A stretch of 13,325 nt of DNA, from NCBI GenBank assembly GCA_023250385.1, contig JAHFAU010000039.1, forward strand, positions 1 to 13,325. Direction: 5' to 3'. Position 1 is the first letter of the stretch; each line of letters starts with the position of its first letter. The position numbers and the translations under genes were made by a program. The DNA is from Anaerolineales bacterium (lineage in GTDB: Bacteria > Chloroflexota > Anaerolineae > Anaerolineales > E44-bin32). Positions 1 through 6,442 of the stretch are shown here, one piece after another. Below the pieces are notes generated by a model. The model did no database searches, was not told the origin of the DNA, and saw only the letters and a program-made list of their open reading frames with translations.

Positions 1-1158
1 CTATATCAGGCCGACGATCTGCAGACCGGTGAACGGTGGTTGGAATCGGCTCAACAACTGGCGCCGGACGATTACATCACCTTGCTGTTGCTCGCCCGAG
101 TGCACAGCGATCGGGGCGAGTTCGATCAAGCGATCGCTTACTGCGAGCGGGTCCTGGAGTTGGCGCCGGCCGGCTCGGAGGGGCACGACTGCCTCGGCGG
201 GGTGTACCTGGACGCCGGCCGCGATCAGGATGCCGAAGCTGAACGCAAGGCCGCGATCCGGGCCGATCCGAAAAACGAGACCGGGTATCTCGGGCTCGGG
301 TACGTCTACTACGCTCAGCAGGCCTGCCAGGACGCGCTCAGCCAATTCACGAAAGCGGTCGAACTCCACCCCCGGACCGGGACCAATCACGCGGCGGTGG
401 GCTTTGCCTACGCTTGCCTAAGTCAGTGGGAGCAGGCGGAGGCCGCCTATCGGCGAGCCATTGAGCTCGAACCGAATCAAGGCGACCATCACATTCTGCT
501 AGGAAGAATGTATCTCAATCGAGGCGATGCGGGCCAGGCCGAGTCCAGTTTCCAGCGGGCGCTCGACATCTACCTCGAACAAGGCGCGACTGCAAAAGAG
601 GTCGCTCAGGCCTCGTACGGCCTGGCGCTCACTCATCTTTCGCGGGGCGATTGTTCGAGCGCCATCCCTCATTTGCAGGAAGCGGTCCGGCTGGACACTG
701 CGCTCAGCGCGGCCCGCGATTATCTCCTGCAGTGCCGTCGGGTGGCGGGCTTCTCGGATGCGGTCTTGCCGCCCGAAATCGCCCAACGCAGTCAATATGC
801 AGGCAGAGTCGCGCTCGACACGCTGCGGGAGGGGCTAGCGGCTATCGGGATCGAGGCTCGGGCCGAGTTCCGGCCGGGGGAGGGCGGAGAGAACCTGCTG
901 CTGCTGGCGCACGTGGCCGTCGGCGAGCCCGGATCCGCCGAGTTTCTGGCTCAACAAAGCCTTGTGACGTTTGCAGGATCGCAAGTGGCCGCTCGATTGC
1001 TGGTTCCGACCGTGGATCGCTTGCTCGTGATCTCGCTCAACGGCGAGGGCGTCTCGGTCGGGCTACTGGAAATTAGCGTACCGGATGCCCGATTGTGGGA
1101 GCTGGGAGTGCTAAACGAAGCCCAATTCACCTCGTTCTGGCGGGCCCTGAAGCCATGA
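1..1158 (+). CDS. TPR-repeat protein, 5' end outside the window
   Basis: The reading frame is open from base 1 to the TGA at 1156-1158, so only the last 385 residues are seen and the true start lies upstream; the TTG at 40 is just an internal codon. About the first 235 residues are tandem 34-residue helical hairpins of the tetratricopeptide type. Several units end in the typical A-x-x-x-Y/F-x-x-A-I/L-x-L-x-P pattern, for example around AIELEPNQ and AVELHPRT. TPR arrays are protein-protein interaction scaffolds. The last 130 or so residues are a different alpha/beta-looking region that I do not recognise. No catalytic motif is visible and there is no link to the BMC genes. The next ORF begins 12 bases downstream on the same strand. 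The TPR call is firm; the cellular role is unknown. Confidence 0.8.
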   Translation, partial: LYQADDLQTGERWLESAQQLAPDDYITLLLLARVHSDRGEFDQAIAYCERVLELAPAGSEGHDCLGGVYLDAGRDQDAEAERKAAIRADPKNETGYLGLGYVYYAQQACQDALSQFTKAVELHPRTGTNHAAVGFAYACLSQWEQAEAAYRRAIELEPNQGDHHILLGRMYLNRGDAGQAESSFQRALDIYLEQGATAKEVAQASYGLALTHLSRGDCSSAIPHLQEAVRLDTALSAARDYLLQCRRVAGFSDAVLPPEIAQRSQYAGRVALDTLREGLAAIGIEARAEFRPGEGGENLLLLAHVAVGEPGSAEFLAQQSLVTFAGSQVAARLLVPTVDRLLVISLNGEGVSVGLLEISVPDARLWELGVLNEAQFTSFWRALKP

Positions 1159-1170
1159 GAGTTTGCCGGC

Positions 1171-1425
1171 GTGATCCTCCGCTTCACCAATAGCGCAATC
1201 CTCGCGCTGACCGGCTTGCTGACGCTTACCGGACTATACGGCTTGGTCTTCTCTTTGCAGGGATGGGCATTCGAGGTTCACCGGTGGGCGGGCTGGGCCT
1301 TGATCGCGCCGGTGCCGTGGAAGGGGCTGATCTCACTGCGCTCGCTGCGCTGCGGTTTGGGGAGGACATTCGACCGCAGTGTAAGGCTGTTATGCCGTTC
1401 GCAACAATTTCGCCCCACGCAATAG
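1171..1425 (+). pseudogene. Truncated N-terminal fragment of a membrane protein
   Basis: A GTG-started ORF of 84 residues lies 12 bases after the TPR gene. Residues 7-29 form a strong hydrophobic segment, followed by a W/H/R-rich stretch (FEVHRWAGWALIAPVPWKGL) and a basic cytoplasmic-looking region. This resembles the beginning of larger membrane-anchored proteins whose first helix is followed by a 'HRWAGW' segment; I suspect, without proof, a cytochrome-b561-like or membrane-anchored oxidoreductase. From about residue 71 (base 1384) the sequence loses this character and runs into a short unrelated tail ending at TAG 1423-1425. The local base composition also becomes less GC-rich there. The best reading is a gene cut by a deletion or insertion. 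A genuine small membrane protein cannot be excluded. Confidence 0.45.
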
Positions 1426-1436
1426 AAAGGAGGTGA
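1424..1436 (+). other. Long anti-16S (Shine-Dalgarno-like) match without a matching start
   Basis: AGAAAGGAGGTGA complements the usual 3' tail of bacterial 16S rRNA over 13 bases. No ATG, GTG or TTG lies at normal spacing: the nearest ATG is 23 bases away at 1460 and would open a 42-codon ORF that overlaps the next gene. It may be the leftover ribosome binding site of a lost gene or a chance match. It sits in the junction between the truncated ORF and the next membrane protein. Confidence 0.3.
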
Positions 1437-1517
1437 CCTGCATCAATCGAAACCCCCTCATGGGATTAGCATCTGCGGACAAACCTCATCTTCAGTGTGC
1501 CATGAAAGGAAAACATC

Positions 1518-2045
1518 ATGTCTGCAAGAAACCTGATTCGTTGGAGCGGGCTGGCAAGCGTTCTGTTCGGTGTGCTACTTGCCGCTAGTGGCATCGTTCG
1601 AATTTCCAAGGGTCCCCCAATCCTTGCCGTGGAACTGGCCTTCGCCGGTGTGACAGTCGGCTTATTTGCGTTGGTGGGAATGTATGTCCGGCAGCTCGAG
1701 CGGTCTGGAATTCCTGGGCTGGTCGGATTCGTCGTAGCGATGATCGGCCTTGCCCTCTCTCTGGGCCAGCTTTACGCGTTGACTTTCTCCCCTGTCGGGA
1801 CAGGGCCCCTCGGCCGCTTTTTCCCCCTGGGGTATGGCCCTTTTCTCTATGGGTTTATCGTTTTCAGCCTCGTCACCATCTGGGCAGGCGTCCTGCCGCG
1901 TTGGGCCGCGGTATTGCTCATTGTCGGGGCAGTGATGAACGTTGCCGGAATAGGCATCGTGCTCATCCGCCTGATCGGGGTCGTCATCTTCGGCCTCGGT
2001 GCGATCTGGCTGGGCTATGCCCTCTGGTCAAGCAGAACCGCCTAG
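1518..2045 (+). CDS. Six-helix integral membrane protein of unknown function
   Basis: ATG at 1518 is preceded by AAAGGA with 7-8 bases of spacing, which supports this start. The 175-residue product is almost entirely hydrophobic. Likely membrane helices lie near residues 9-27, 35-56, 66-87, 105-124, 127-148 and 150-170, with short polar loops (the longest holds RQLERSG near 58-64). There is no signal-peptide cleavage pattern, no transporter signature and no conserved charged residue inside a helix that would suggest a mechanism. I do not recognise the family. Its surroundings are somewhat less GC-rich than the neighbouring genes, and it follows a truncated ORF, so it may be an acquired or relocated gene. 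No functional tie to the BMC locus is visible, and about 350 bases separate it from the BMC promoter. Confidence 0.7.
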   Translation: MSARNLIRWSGLASVLFGVLLAASGIVRISKGPPILAVELAFAGVTVGLFALVGMYVRQLERSGIPGLVGFVVAMIGLALSLGQLYALTFSPVGTGPLGRFFPLGYGPFLYGFIVFSLVTIWAGVLPRWAAVLLIVGAVMNVAGIGIVLIRLIGVVIFGLGAIWLGYALWSSRTA

Positions 2046-2395
2046 CTCGGGATAACAGGGGAGGCTCGGGCGACCTGCTGCGAGAGTTGGGGTTTGACCA
2101 GCTCCCGAGGTTGATCTGGTTGCAGACCGTGGCCGGATACGGACATCTCTTCGCTCCGGCCTAAGCAGGGCACATCCTGCTGGCCACTCACGTCGGGGGC
2201 GAAATTTTGGCCCACCGACGCGGATTTCCGCTGCGGGCGGTGGTCCCCGGCCGAAGAGGCTGGTTCTGGGTCAAGTGGCTTGGGCAGGTGCAGGCCGTAG
2301 CCTGACTCAGACCGACCCGGACGACCCTTTTGGGTTGAAATGGCAGGGGGGTACCCCACGGTCTCCGCACACGAGCCTAAAGCCAGCTCAGGGTG
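2046..2395. other. Gene-free region with inverted repeats
   Basis: No convincing coding sequence is found on either strand. Three structures stand out. AGCAGG at 2164-2169 pairs with CCTGCT at 2176-2181 around a six-base loop. A two-part hairpin joins CCACCG (2212-2217) to CGGTGG (2238-2243), with GCGG/CCGC inside around an ATTT loop. GGGGTACCCC (2348-2357) is a perfect 10-bp palindrome about 40 bases upstream of the BMC promoter. None is followed by a T-run, so they are not standard intrinsic terminators, although the second could still insulate the BMC promoter from upstream transcription. Confidence 0.4.
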
Positions 2396-2424
2396 TTGAC
2401 TCCGGCCCAGAGCCGTTGTAGAAT
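2396..2424 (+). promoter_or_regulatory. Sigma-70-type promoter of the BMC locus
   Basis: TTGACT (2396-2401) and TAGAAT (2419-2424) are separated by exactly 17 bases. Each hexamer differs from consensus at one position. Transcription would start near 2431, about 80 bases before the proposed regulator start. Two further perfect TATAAT boxes (2455-2460 and 2466-2471) follow in the AT-rich segment but lack good -35 partners at 17-18 bases. Confidence 0.7.
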
Positions 2425-2433
2425 GAATTACCT

Positions 2434-2478
2434 GTAATCCTAGGATACTAATTCTATAATTACATTATAATATCTAGG
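2434..2478 (+). promoter_or_regulatory. Candidate operator palindromes for the GntR-type regulator
   Basis: ATCCTAGGAT (2437-2446) is a perfect 10-bp palindrome lying at about +7 to +16 of the predicted transcript. TATAAT-TAC-ATTATA (2455-2469) is a perfect inverted repeat with a 3-base centre. CCTAGGATA (2439-2447) and TATCTAGG (2471-2478) form an imperfect outer inverted repeat enclosing it. GntR-family regulators bind short palindromes next to their own genes, so autoregulation by blocking initiation or early elongation is a reasonable inference. The exact site is not proven. Confidence 0.5.
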
Positions 2479-2509
2479 CGAAGGCAGTCGCAGGCAGGAG
2501 GCATTTGGC

Positions 2510-3289
2510 ATCAAAGCCAGAATTGATCGAAGATCGCACACCCCTTATTACCTCCAGCTGAAGACCCAGCTGCAGGAGCGAATCGAGCAGGGGGAGTGGC
2601 GGCCGGGAGACTTGATCCCGAGCGAGGCCGAGCTTGGGCAGAGCTTCGAGGTCAGCCGCACGGTGGTGCGGCAAGCGCTGCAGGACCTGACCTATCAAGG
2701 CCTGGTCGTACGGCAGAAGGGGAAAGGGACGTTCGTGGCCCAGCCGAAGATTGCGAGCCGTGGCCTGGTCCAGTCGCTGGAGGGCTTCTACCAGGAGCTG
2801 GCGGAACGCGGCGTGCCGGTTGTGAATCAGGTACTGGAACAGGTGTTGGTGCCGGCCGACTCCGAGGTGGCCTCCAATCTTGGGCTGGAGCGCCTGACCC
2901 CGGTGGTCAAGCTGGTCCGGCTGCGCTTTGTGGAGGGGGAGCCAATTGTGCTGGTGACGTCCTATCTGCCGTATGAACGCTGCCGTTCGCTGATCCAGGC
3001 TGACCTACAAAAGCGCTCGCTCTACGCATTCCTGGATGAGGAATGTGGATTGAAGCTCGGCCGCGGCACCCGTAGCATCGAGGCGGTGCTGGCCGGCGAG
3101 GCCGAAGCCAAGCTGCTCAAGCTGAAGGTCGGCGCGCCGCTCATCCGGTTGCGAAGCGTGAGCTACACCGCCGACGGCGCTGCGCTTGAGTACTTTGACG
3201 CCTTGTTTCGGGGAGACCGATCCAGTTTCGAAGTCGAAATCATGGCAATCGCTGGACACGGGGAACGGCGGGCGCGGCGGACCCGATGA
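2510..3289 (+). CDS. GntR/HutC-family transcriptional regulator with UTRA effector domain
   Basis: The protein has an N-terminal winged helix-turn-helix: helix 1 around PYYLQLKTQLQERIEQGEW, then the GntR signature IPSEAEL...VSRTVVRQALQDL and the wing QKGKGTFV. A C-terminal UTRA ligand-binding domain covers roughly residues 95-245, with features such as VVKLVRLRFVEGEPI and LIRLRSVSYTADG. UTRA domains sense small sugar- or amino-acid-derived ligands. A sugar phosphate from this pathway is the obvious candidate, by inference. No ATG, GTG or TTG exists in frame between the upstream stop (2468-2470) and helix 1. The TTG at 2612 would delete helix 1. AGGAGG at 2496-2501 sits eight bases before an in-frame ATC at 2510, which I use as the start; ATT at 2522 is the alternative. 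First gene of the BMC locus, downstream of its promoter and palindromes. Confidence 0.85.
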   Translation: MKARIDRRSHTPYYLQLKTQLQERIEQGEWRPGDLIPSEAELGQSFEVSRTVVRQALQDLTYQGLVVRQKGKGTFVAQPKIASRGLVQSLEGFYQELAERGVPVVNQVLEQVLVPADSEVASNLGLERLTPVVKLVRLRFVEGEPIVLVTSYLPYERCRSLIQADLQKRSLYAFLDEECGLKLGRGTRSIEAVLAGEAEAKLLKLKVGAPLIRLRSVSYTADGAALEYFDALFRGDRSSFEVEIMAIAGHGERRARRTR

Positions 3290-3358
3290 ACCTGGTTCTG
3301 AAACGCCAGCCTCCGCCGGACCTTTTGCTGCGGAGCCGGCTCGGTCCCGAGGTCTGCG

Positions 3359-4066
3359 ATGTGGACTGAGGATCGGGTCCGACGGATCGTCCGGCGGGTC
3401 GTGTACCGGACTCTTGGGCTGTCCACCCGCGTTCAGCCGCGGCCGTTGATCGCGGAGCAGGCAGTCCAGTCCGTGCCTCCGGGAGGCACACTGCCTATCC
3501 CGGAGGGAGCCCTGGTAACGCCCCTGGCTCGCCAGCTCGCGCTCGAACGGAAGATTAGCCTGGGCGGTCCGAACGGCGGCCGTCAGCCGGGGAACGGTCG
3601 GGCGATCGCCCTTGGCGCCGACCATGGCGGCTACAAGCTGAAGGAAACCCTGATGCGCAGCTTAGCCGAGTGGGGCTACGAGGTATTGGACTGCGGGACC
3701 CAGAGCGACCGGCCGGTGGACTATCCCGACTATGCCTTCGCCGTCGCCCAGCTGGTCGCCAACGGGCGGGCCTGGCGCGGGGTGATGGTGGACGGGGCGG
3801 GGATTGGGTCCTGCATGGCGGCCAACAAGGTTCCGGGAGTGCGGGCCGCGATGTGCTATGACCAGGCCACCGCGCTGAACAGTCGCGAGCACAACGACGC
3901 CAATTTGCTGACCCTGGGCGCCGGCCTGATCGGGGAAATCCTGGCGAACTCGATTCTGACTACGTTCTTAACGACCTCTTTCGCCGGCGGCCGGCATGCG
4001 GCGCGGGTAGACAAAATTTCGAACATCGAACGCCGGTATCTCCGCCAGGGAGCGCCCGTCCGATGA
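3359..4066 (+). CDS. rpiB: RpiB-like sugar-phosphate isomerase with N-terminal encapsulation peptide
   Basis: ATG at 3359 follows GAGG (3349-3352). The 235-residue protein is about 80 longer than typical RpiB (near 150). The RpiB/LacAB core begins near residue 80: GADHGGYKLKE (86-96), DYPDYA (121-126), DGAGIGSCMAANK (145-157), NSREHNDAN (174-182) and GGRHAARV (210-217). RpiB interconverts ribose-5- and ribulose-5-phosphate. The E. coli catalytic cysteine (in ICGTG) is Asp145 here; a cysteine occurs at 152, beside the position where mycobacterial RpiB uses glutamate. Residues 1-20 (MWTEDRVRRIVRRVVYRTLG) form an Arg-rich amphipathic helix like BMC encapsulation peptides. A Pro/Gly linker and a VTPLARQLALERKISL segment (53-68) precede the core. 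The true substrate may not be ribose-5-phosphate. 69 bases separate it from the regulator gene. Confidence 0.88.
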   Translation: MWTEDRVRRIVRRVVYRTLGLSTRVQPRPLIAEQAVQSVPPGGTLPIPEGALVTPLARQLALERKISLGGPNGGRQPGNGRAIALGADHGGYKLKETLMRSLAEWGYEVLDCGTQSDRPVDYPDYAFAVAQLVANGRAWRGVMVDGAGIGSCMAANKVPGVRAAMCYDQATALNSREHNDANLLTLGAGLIGEILANSILTTFLTTSFAGGRHAARVDKISNIERRYLRQGAPVR

Positions 4067-4076
4067 GCCATCCGCA

Positions 4077-4095
4077 GCTGGGCGAGCTCCCCAGC
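4077..4095 (+). other. Small intercistronic hairpin between rpiB and deoC
   Basis: GCTGGG (4077-4082) pairs with CCCAGC (4090-4095) around a seven-base loop, directly after the rpiB stop. There is no T-run, so it is not a standard terminator. The 49-base gap also holds a 16-codon ORF (ATG 4063 to TAG 4111-4113) overlapping the rpiB stop as ATGA; it could couple translation into deoC but shows no coding signal of its own. Confidence 0.3.
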
Positions 4096-4115
4096 ACTCA
4101 GCAGTCTCAGTAGCT

Positions 4116-5024
4116 GTGGGAGCGGCCGTAGAAGCGCAACGGGAGCAGATCGGATTGAAAGACCTGGACGAGGCGGGAGTGGAGCGGCTCATCGAAAGCA
4201 TTACCCAGCAGGTGATGCTCAGATTGGACGGCGGGGCCAACGGAAACCACGGCAGGTCGCCCGGCAGCGATCCCGATCGGGTCCATCCAATGATCGCGGC
4301 CGGAGCAGACCGGGTGGCCAGTACGCTCGGAATCGCGCCTCCTGAAGGACGGCTGGCCGGACTGATCGACCACACTCTGCTCAAGCCGGAAGCCAGCCAC
4401 GATGAGATCGCTCAGTTGTGCTCCGAGGCCCGCAAGTACGGCTTCGCCTCGGTCTGCGTCAATCCCAGCAACGTCAGGCTGTGCGCCCAGCTGCTGAAAG
4501 GCAGTGACGTTGCTATCTGCACGGTAGTCGGTTTCCCGCTGGGGGCTACGCCGACCGATGTCAAGGTCTTTGAGGCCCAGCAGGCGATCCGGGAAGGCGC
4601 GACCGAAATCGATATGGTGATCAACGTCGGGGCGGTCAAGTCCCGCGAGTACGAACTGGTCCGGCAAGATATTGCTTCGGTGGCAACGGCCTGCCACGCC
4701 GCGAATTCCATCCTCAAGGTCATTTTGGAAGCCGCGCTGCTGACGGACGAGGAGAAGGTAATCGCCTGCCAGCTGGCGAAGGTGGCCGGCGCCGATTTCG
4801 TTAAGACCTCCACCGGTTTCGGGCCGGGGGGCGCGACCGCCGAAGACGTGGCGTTGATGCGGCGGGTCGTCGGACCCGACATCGGAGTCAAAGCCGCCGG
4901 TGGAATCCGTACGACCGAAGACGCCCGCCGGATGATCGCCGCTGGCGCCAGCCGCATCGGCGCGAGTGCCAGCGTCAAGATCGTCGGCGGAGCGGAAGCA
5001 AAGGAGAGATCCTATGGCCGTTGA
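4116..5024 (+). CDS. deoC: Deoxyribose-phosphate aldolase with N-terminal encapsulation peptide
   Basis: Class I aldolase of the DeoC family. It cleaves 2-deoxyribose-5-phosphate to glyceraldehyde-3-phosphate and acetaldehyde. Recognisable motifs are LIDHTLLKP (83-91), VGFPLGAT (138-145), EIDMVIN with catalytic Asp166, FVKTSTGF with Schiff-base Lys230, and GVKAAGGIR with Lys259. The core starts near residue 78. The preceding 77 residues are extra relative to free-standing DeoC (about 220-260) and hold an amphipathic helix, LDEAGVERLIESITQQVMLRL (split: LDEAGVERLI then ESITQQVMLRL), followed by a Gly/Asn/Pro-rich linker. This is the layout of a BMC cargo-targeting peptide, and it resembles that of the aldehyde dehydrogenase downstream. 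GTG 4116 has no clear ribosome binding site. TTG 4155, nine bases after GGAG (4142-4145), is an attractive alternative start just before the helix. The 3' end overlaps the next gene by 11 bases. Confidence 0.92.
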   Translation: MGAAVEAQREQIGLKDLDEAGVERLIESITQQVMLRLDGGANGNHGRSPGSDPDRVHPMIAAGADRVASTLGIAPPEGRLAGLIDHTLLKPEASHDEIAQLCSEARKYGFASVCVNPSNVRLCAQLLKGSDVAICTVVGFPLGATPTDVKVFEAQQAIREGATEIDMVINVGAVKSREYELVRQDIASVATACHAANSILKVILEAALLTDEEKVIACQLAKVAGADFVKTSTGFGPGGATAEDVALMRRVVGPDIGVKAAGGIRTTEDARRMIAAGASRIGASASVKIVGGAEAKERSYGR

Positions 5025-5652
5025 TCTGCGTACCTACGCGTTCCTCGACAGTCTGCAGCTGCAGCATGCGGGATTCCTGGGCACGGTGATGCAGGGGTTC
5101 CTCCCCTTGCCGAACGACACCTCGTTGTGGGTGGAGATTTCGCCCGGAATTGAGATCAACCGGATCACCGACATCGCGCTCAAGTCCACCAAGGTTCGGC
5201 CGGGGATGCAGATCGTCGAACGGCTCTTCGGTCTGCTCGAGGTGCACCATGAGGTCCAGGCCGAGGTGCGGGCCGCCGGGGCTGCCATCCTCGAGGCGCT
5301 CGAACTCAAAGAAACGGATCGCTTGAAACCCACGGTCGTGTCCAGCCAGATCATTCGGCATGTCGACGCCCACCAGGTGCAGCTGATCAACCGGTTGCGG
5401 CACGGCCACATGCTGCTTGCCGGTCAGACGCTCTACGTTCTCGAAGTCGAGCCGGCCGGTTATGCCGCCCTGGCGGCGAACGAAGCCGAGAAGGCGGCCG
5501 AGATCAACATCCTCGAGGTCCGAGCCTTTGGCAGCTTCGGACGAGTGTATTTGGGCGGCGAAGAGCGAGACATTATGGCCGGTTATGGGGCGGCGGTTGC
5601 CGCCATCGAGGGCGTGAGCGGCCGCGAAGCCAGTGAACAACGTCGAACTTGA
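5014..5652 (+). CDS. BMC-T shell trimer protein, permuted tandem (double-layer type)
   Basis: The start is ATG 5014, five bases after AAGGAGAG (5001-5008); the same frame is open further upstream, but that stretch overlaps deoC. The 212-residue product carries two BMC folds. It opens with the permuted-type lead MAVDLRTYAFLDSLQ and contains SPGIEINRITDIALK (43-57), VRPGMQIVERLFGLLEVH (61-78), a second unit from about 108 (VSSQIIRHVDAHQVQLINR), LAGQTLYVLEVEPAGYAALA (135-154) and FGSFGRVYLGG (172-182). This matches the Haliangium-type permuted BMC-T that can stack as two trimers and form gated pores in the shell facet. Such large pores are thought to pass bulky substrates or cofactors. It overlaps deoC by 11 bases, indicating translational coupling, and lies 55 bases before the hexamer gene. 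Confidence 0.82.
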   Translation: MAVDLRTYAFLDSLQLQHAGFLGTVMQGFLPLPNDTSLWVEISPGIEINRITDIALKSTKVRPGMQIVERLFGLLEVHHEVQAEVRAAGAAILEALELKETDRLKPTVVSSQIIRHVDAHQVQLINRLRHGHMLLAGQTLYVLEVEPAGYAALAANEAEKAAEINILEVRAFGSFGRVYLGGEERDIMAGYGAAVAAIEGVSGREASEQRRT

Positions 5653-5707
5653 CGAACGAGAATCCAACGAGAGGAGTCTTAGCGCAATGGCCAAGAAGGA
5701 GGTCAGG

Positions 5708-6037
<330 letters not shown>

Positions 6038-6049
6038 ACCCAGAGGCTT

Positions 6050-6122
6050 TGCCCGCGTAGCCGAACGGGCATTCGTCGGCGCCGCCCCTCGGGCTCGGCT
6101 CAGGTGGCGGGTCCGAGGGGCG
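6050..6122 (+). promoter_or_regulatory. Tandem hairpins between BMC-H and the first BMC-P gene
   Basis: Hairpin 1 joins TGCCCG (6050-6055) to CGGGCA (6066-6071) with a 10-base loop. Hairpin 2 joins CGCCCCTCGG (6083-6092) to CCGAGGGGCG (6113-6122), ten perfect pairs, and continues inward through about five more including two G-U pairs. It ends eight bases before the AAGGAG site of the next gene. No T-run follows. Such an element could attenuate transcription, block RNase or limit pentamer translation, giving more hexamer than pentamer; this role is inferred. Confidence 0.55.
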
Positions 6123-6142
6123 CGCAGAATAAGGAGTTGCCG

Positions 6143-6442
6143 ATGTATTTAGGCAGAGTCGTCGGTACGTTGGTGGCCACGCGCAAGGAGCCCTCGCTGG
6201 AAGGCCTTAAGTTCCTGGTGCTCAAACAGCTCGATGTCGCGGGCCAGGAGACCGGTGCCTATCGGGTCGCCGCCGACGCCGTTGGGGCGGGCTTCGGCGA
6301 GGTCGTCCTGTATGCAACCGGCAGCGCCGCCCGTCAGACCAGCCGCACCCAGGATCGGCCCTGCGATGGGGTCATCATGGCTATCGTGGATCAACTTGAA
6401 GTCGGTGGCGAGCTGGTCTACGACAAAGCGGAGGCAGGCTGA
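6143..6442 (+). CDS. BMC-P shell pentamer protein 1 (EutN/CcmL family)
   Basis: ATG 6143 follows AAGGAG (6131-6136) at six bases. The 99-residue protein is a standard EutN/CcmL-family vertex protein: MYLGRVVGTLVATRKEPSLEG at the start, LKFLVLKQLD strand, DAVGAGFGEVVLYATGSAAR in the middle, and CDGVIMAIVDQLEV near the end. Pentamers of this family cap the twelve vertices of the polyhedral shell and are needed in few copies. It is the most canonical of the three pentamer genes in the locus. Its TGA overlaps the ATG of the aldehyde dehydrogenase gene by one base (TGATG), so the two are probably translationally coupled. The strong hairpin upstream suggests its expression is set apart from that of the hexamer gene. 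Confidence 0.92.
   Translation: MYLGRVVGTLVATRKEPSLEGLKFLVLKQLDVAGQETGAYRVAADAVGAGFGEVVLYATGSAARQTSRTQDRPCDGVIMAIVDQLEVGGELVYDKAEAG

Noticed and set aside
1378..1420. Integron-attC-like GTTATGC motif
   Set aside because: The core does not fit GTTRRRY, no paired second site or foldable arms were found, and no integrase is present.
1424..1445. Possible remnant of the 16S rRNA 3' end (reverse complement TAGAAAGGAGGTGA)
   Set aside because: The match stops after 14 bases and no other 16S sequence is nearby. A strong ribosome-binding-like site is simpler.
1460..1588. 42-codon ORF (ATG 1460) ending in a CxxC-like RCATCR
   Set aside because: It overlaps the well-supported membrane protein gene in another frame, and the ribosome binding site is 23 bases away.
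2042..2370. Minus-strand ORFs of 60-105 residues upstream of the BMC promoter
   Set aside because: They are low-complexity, Pro/Arg/Ser-rich frames typical of GC-rich shadows, with no motif or ribosome binding site.
3005..3625. 206-residue minus-strand ORF across the gntR-rpiB junction
   Set aside because: It lies opposite two recognised genes, its composition is Arg/Pro-rich and no domain is visible.
4063..4113. 16-codon ORF overlapping the rpiB stop as a possible leader peptide of deoC
   Set aside because: No ribosome binding site of its own and no repeated regulatory codons. Mentioned only with the intercistronic hairpin.
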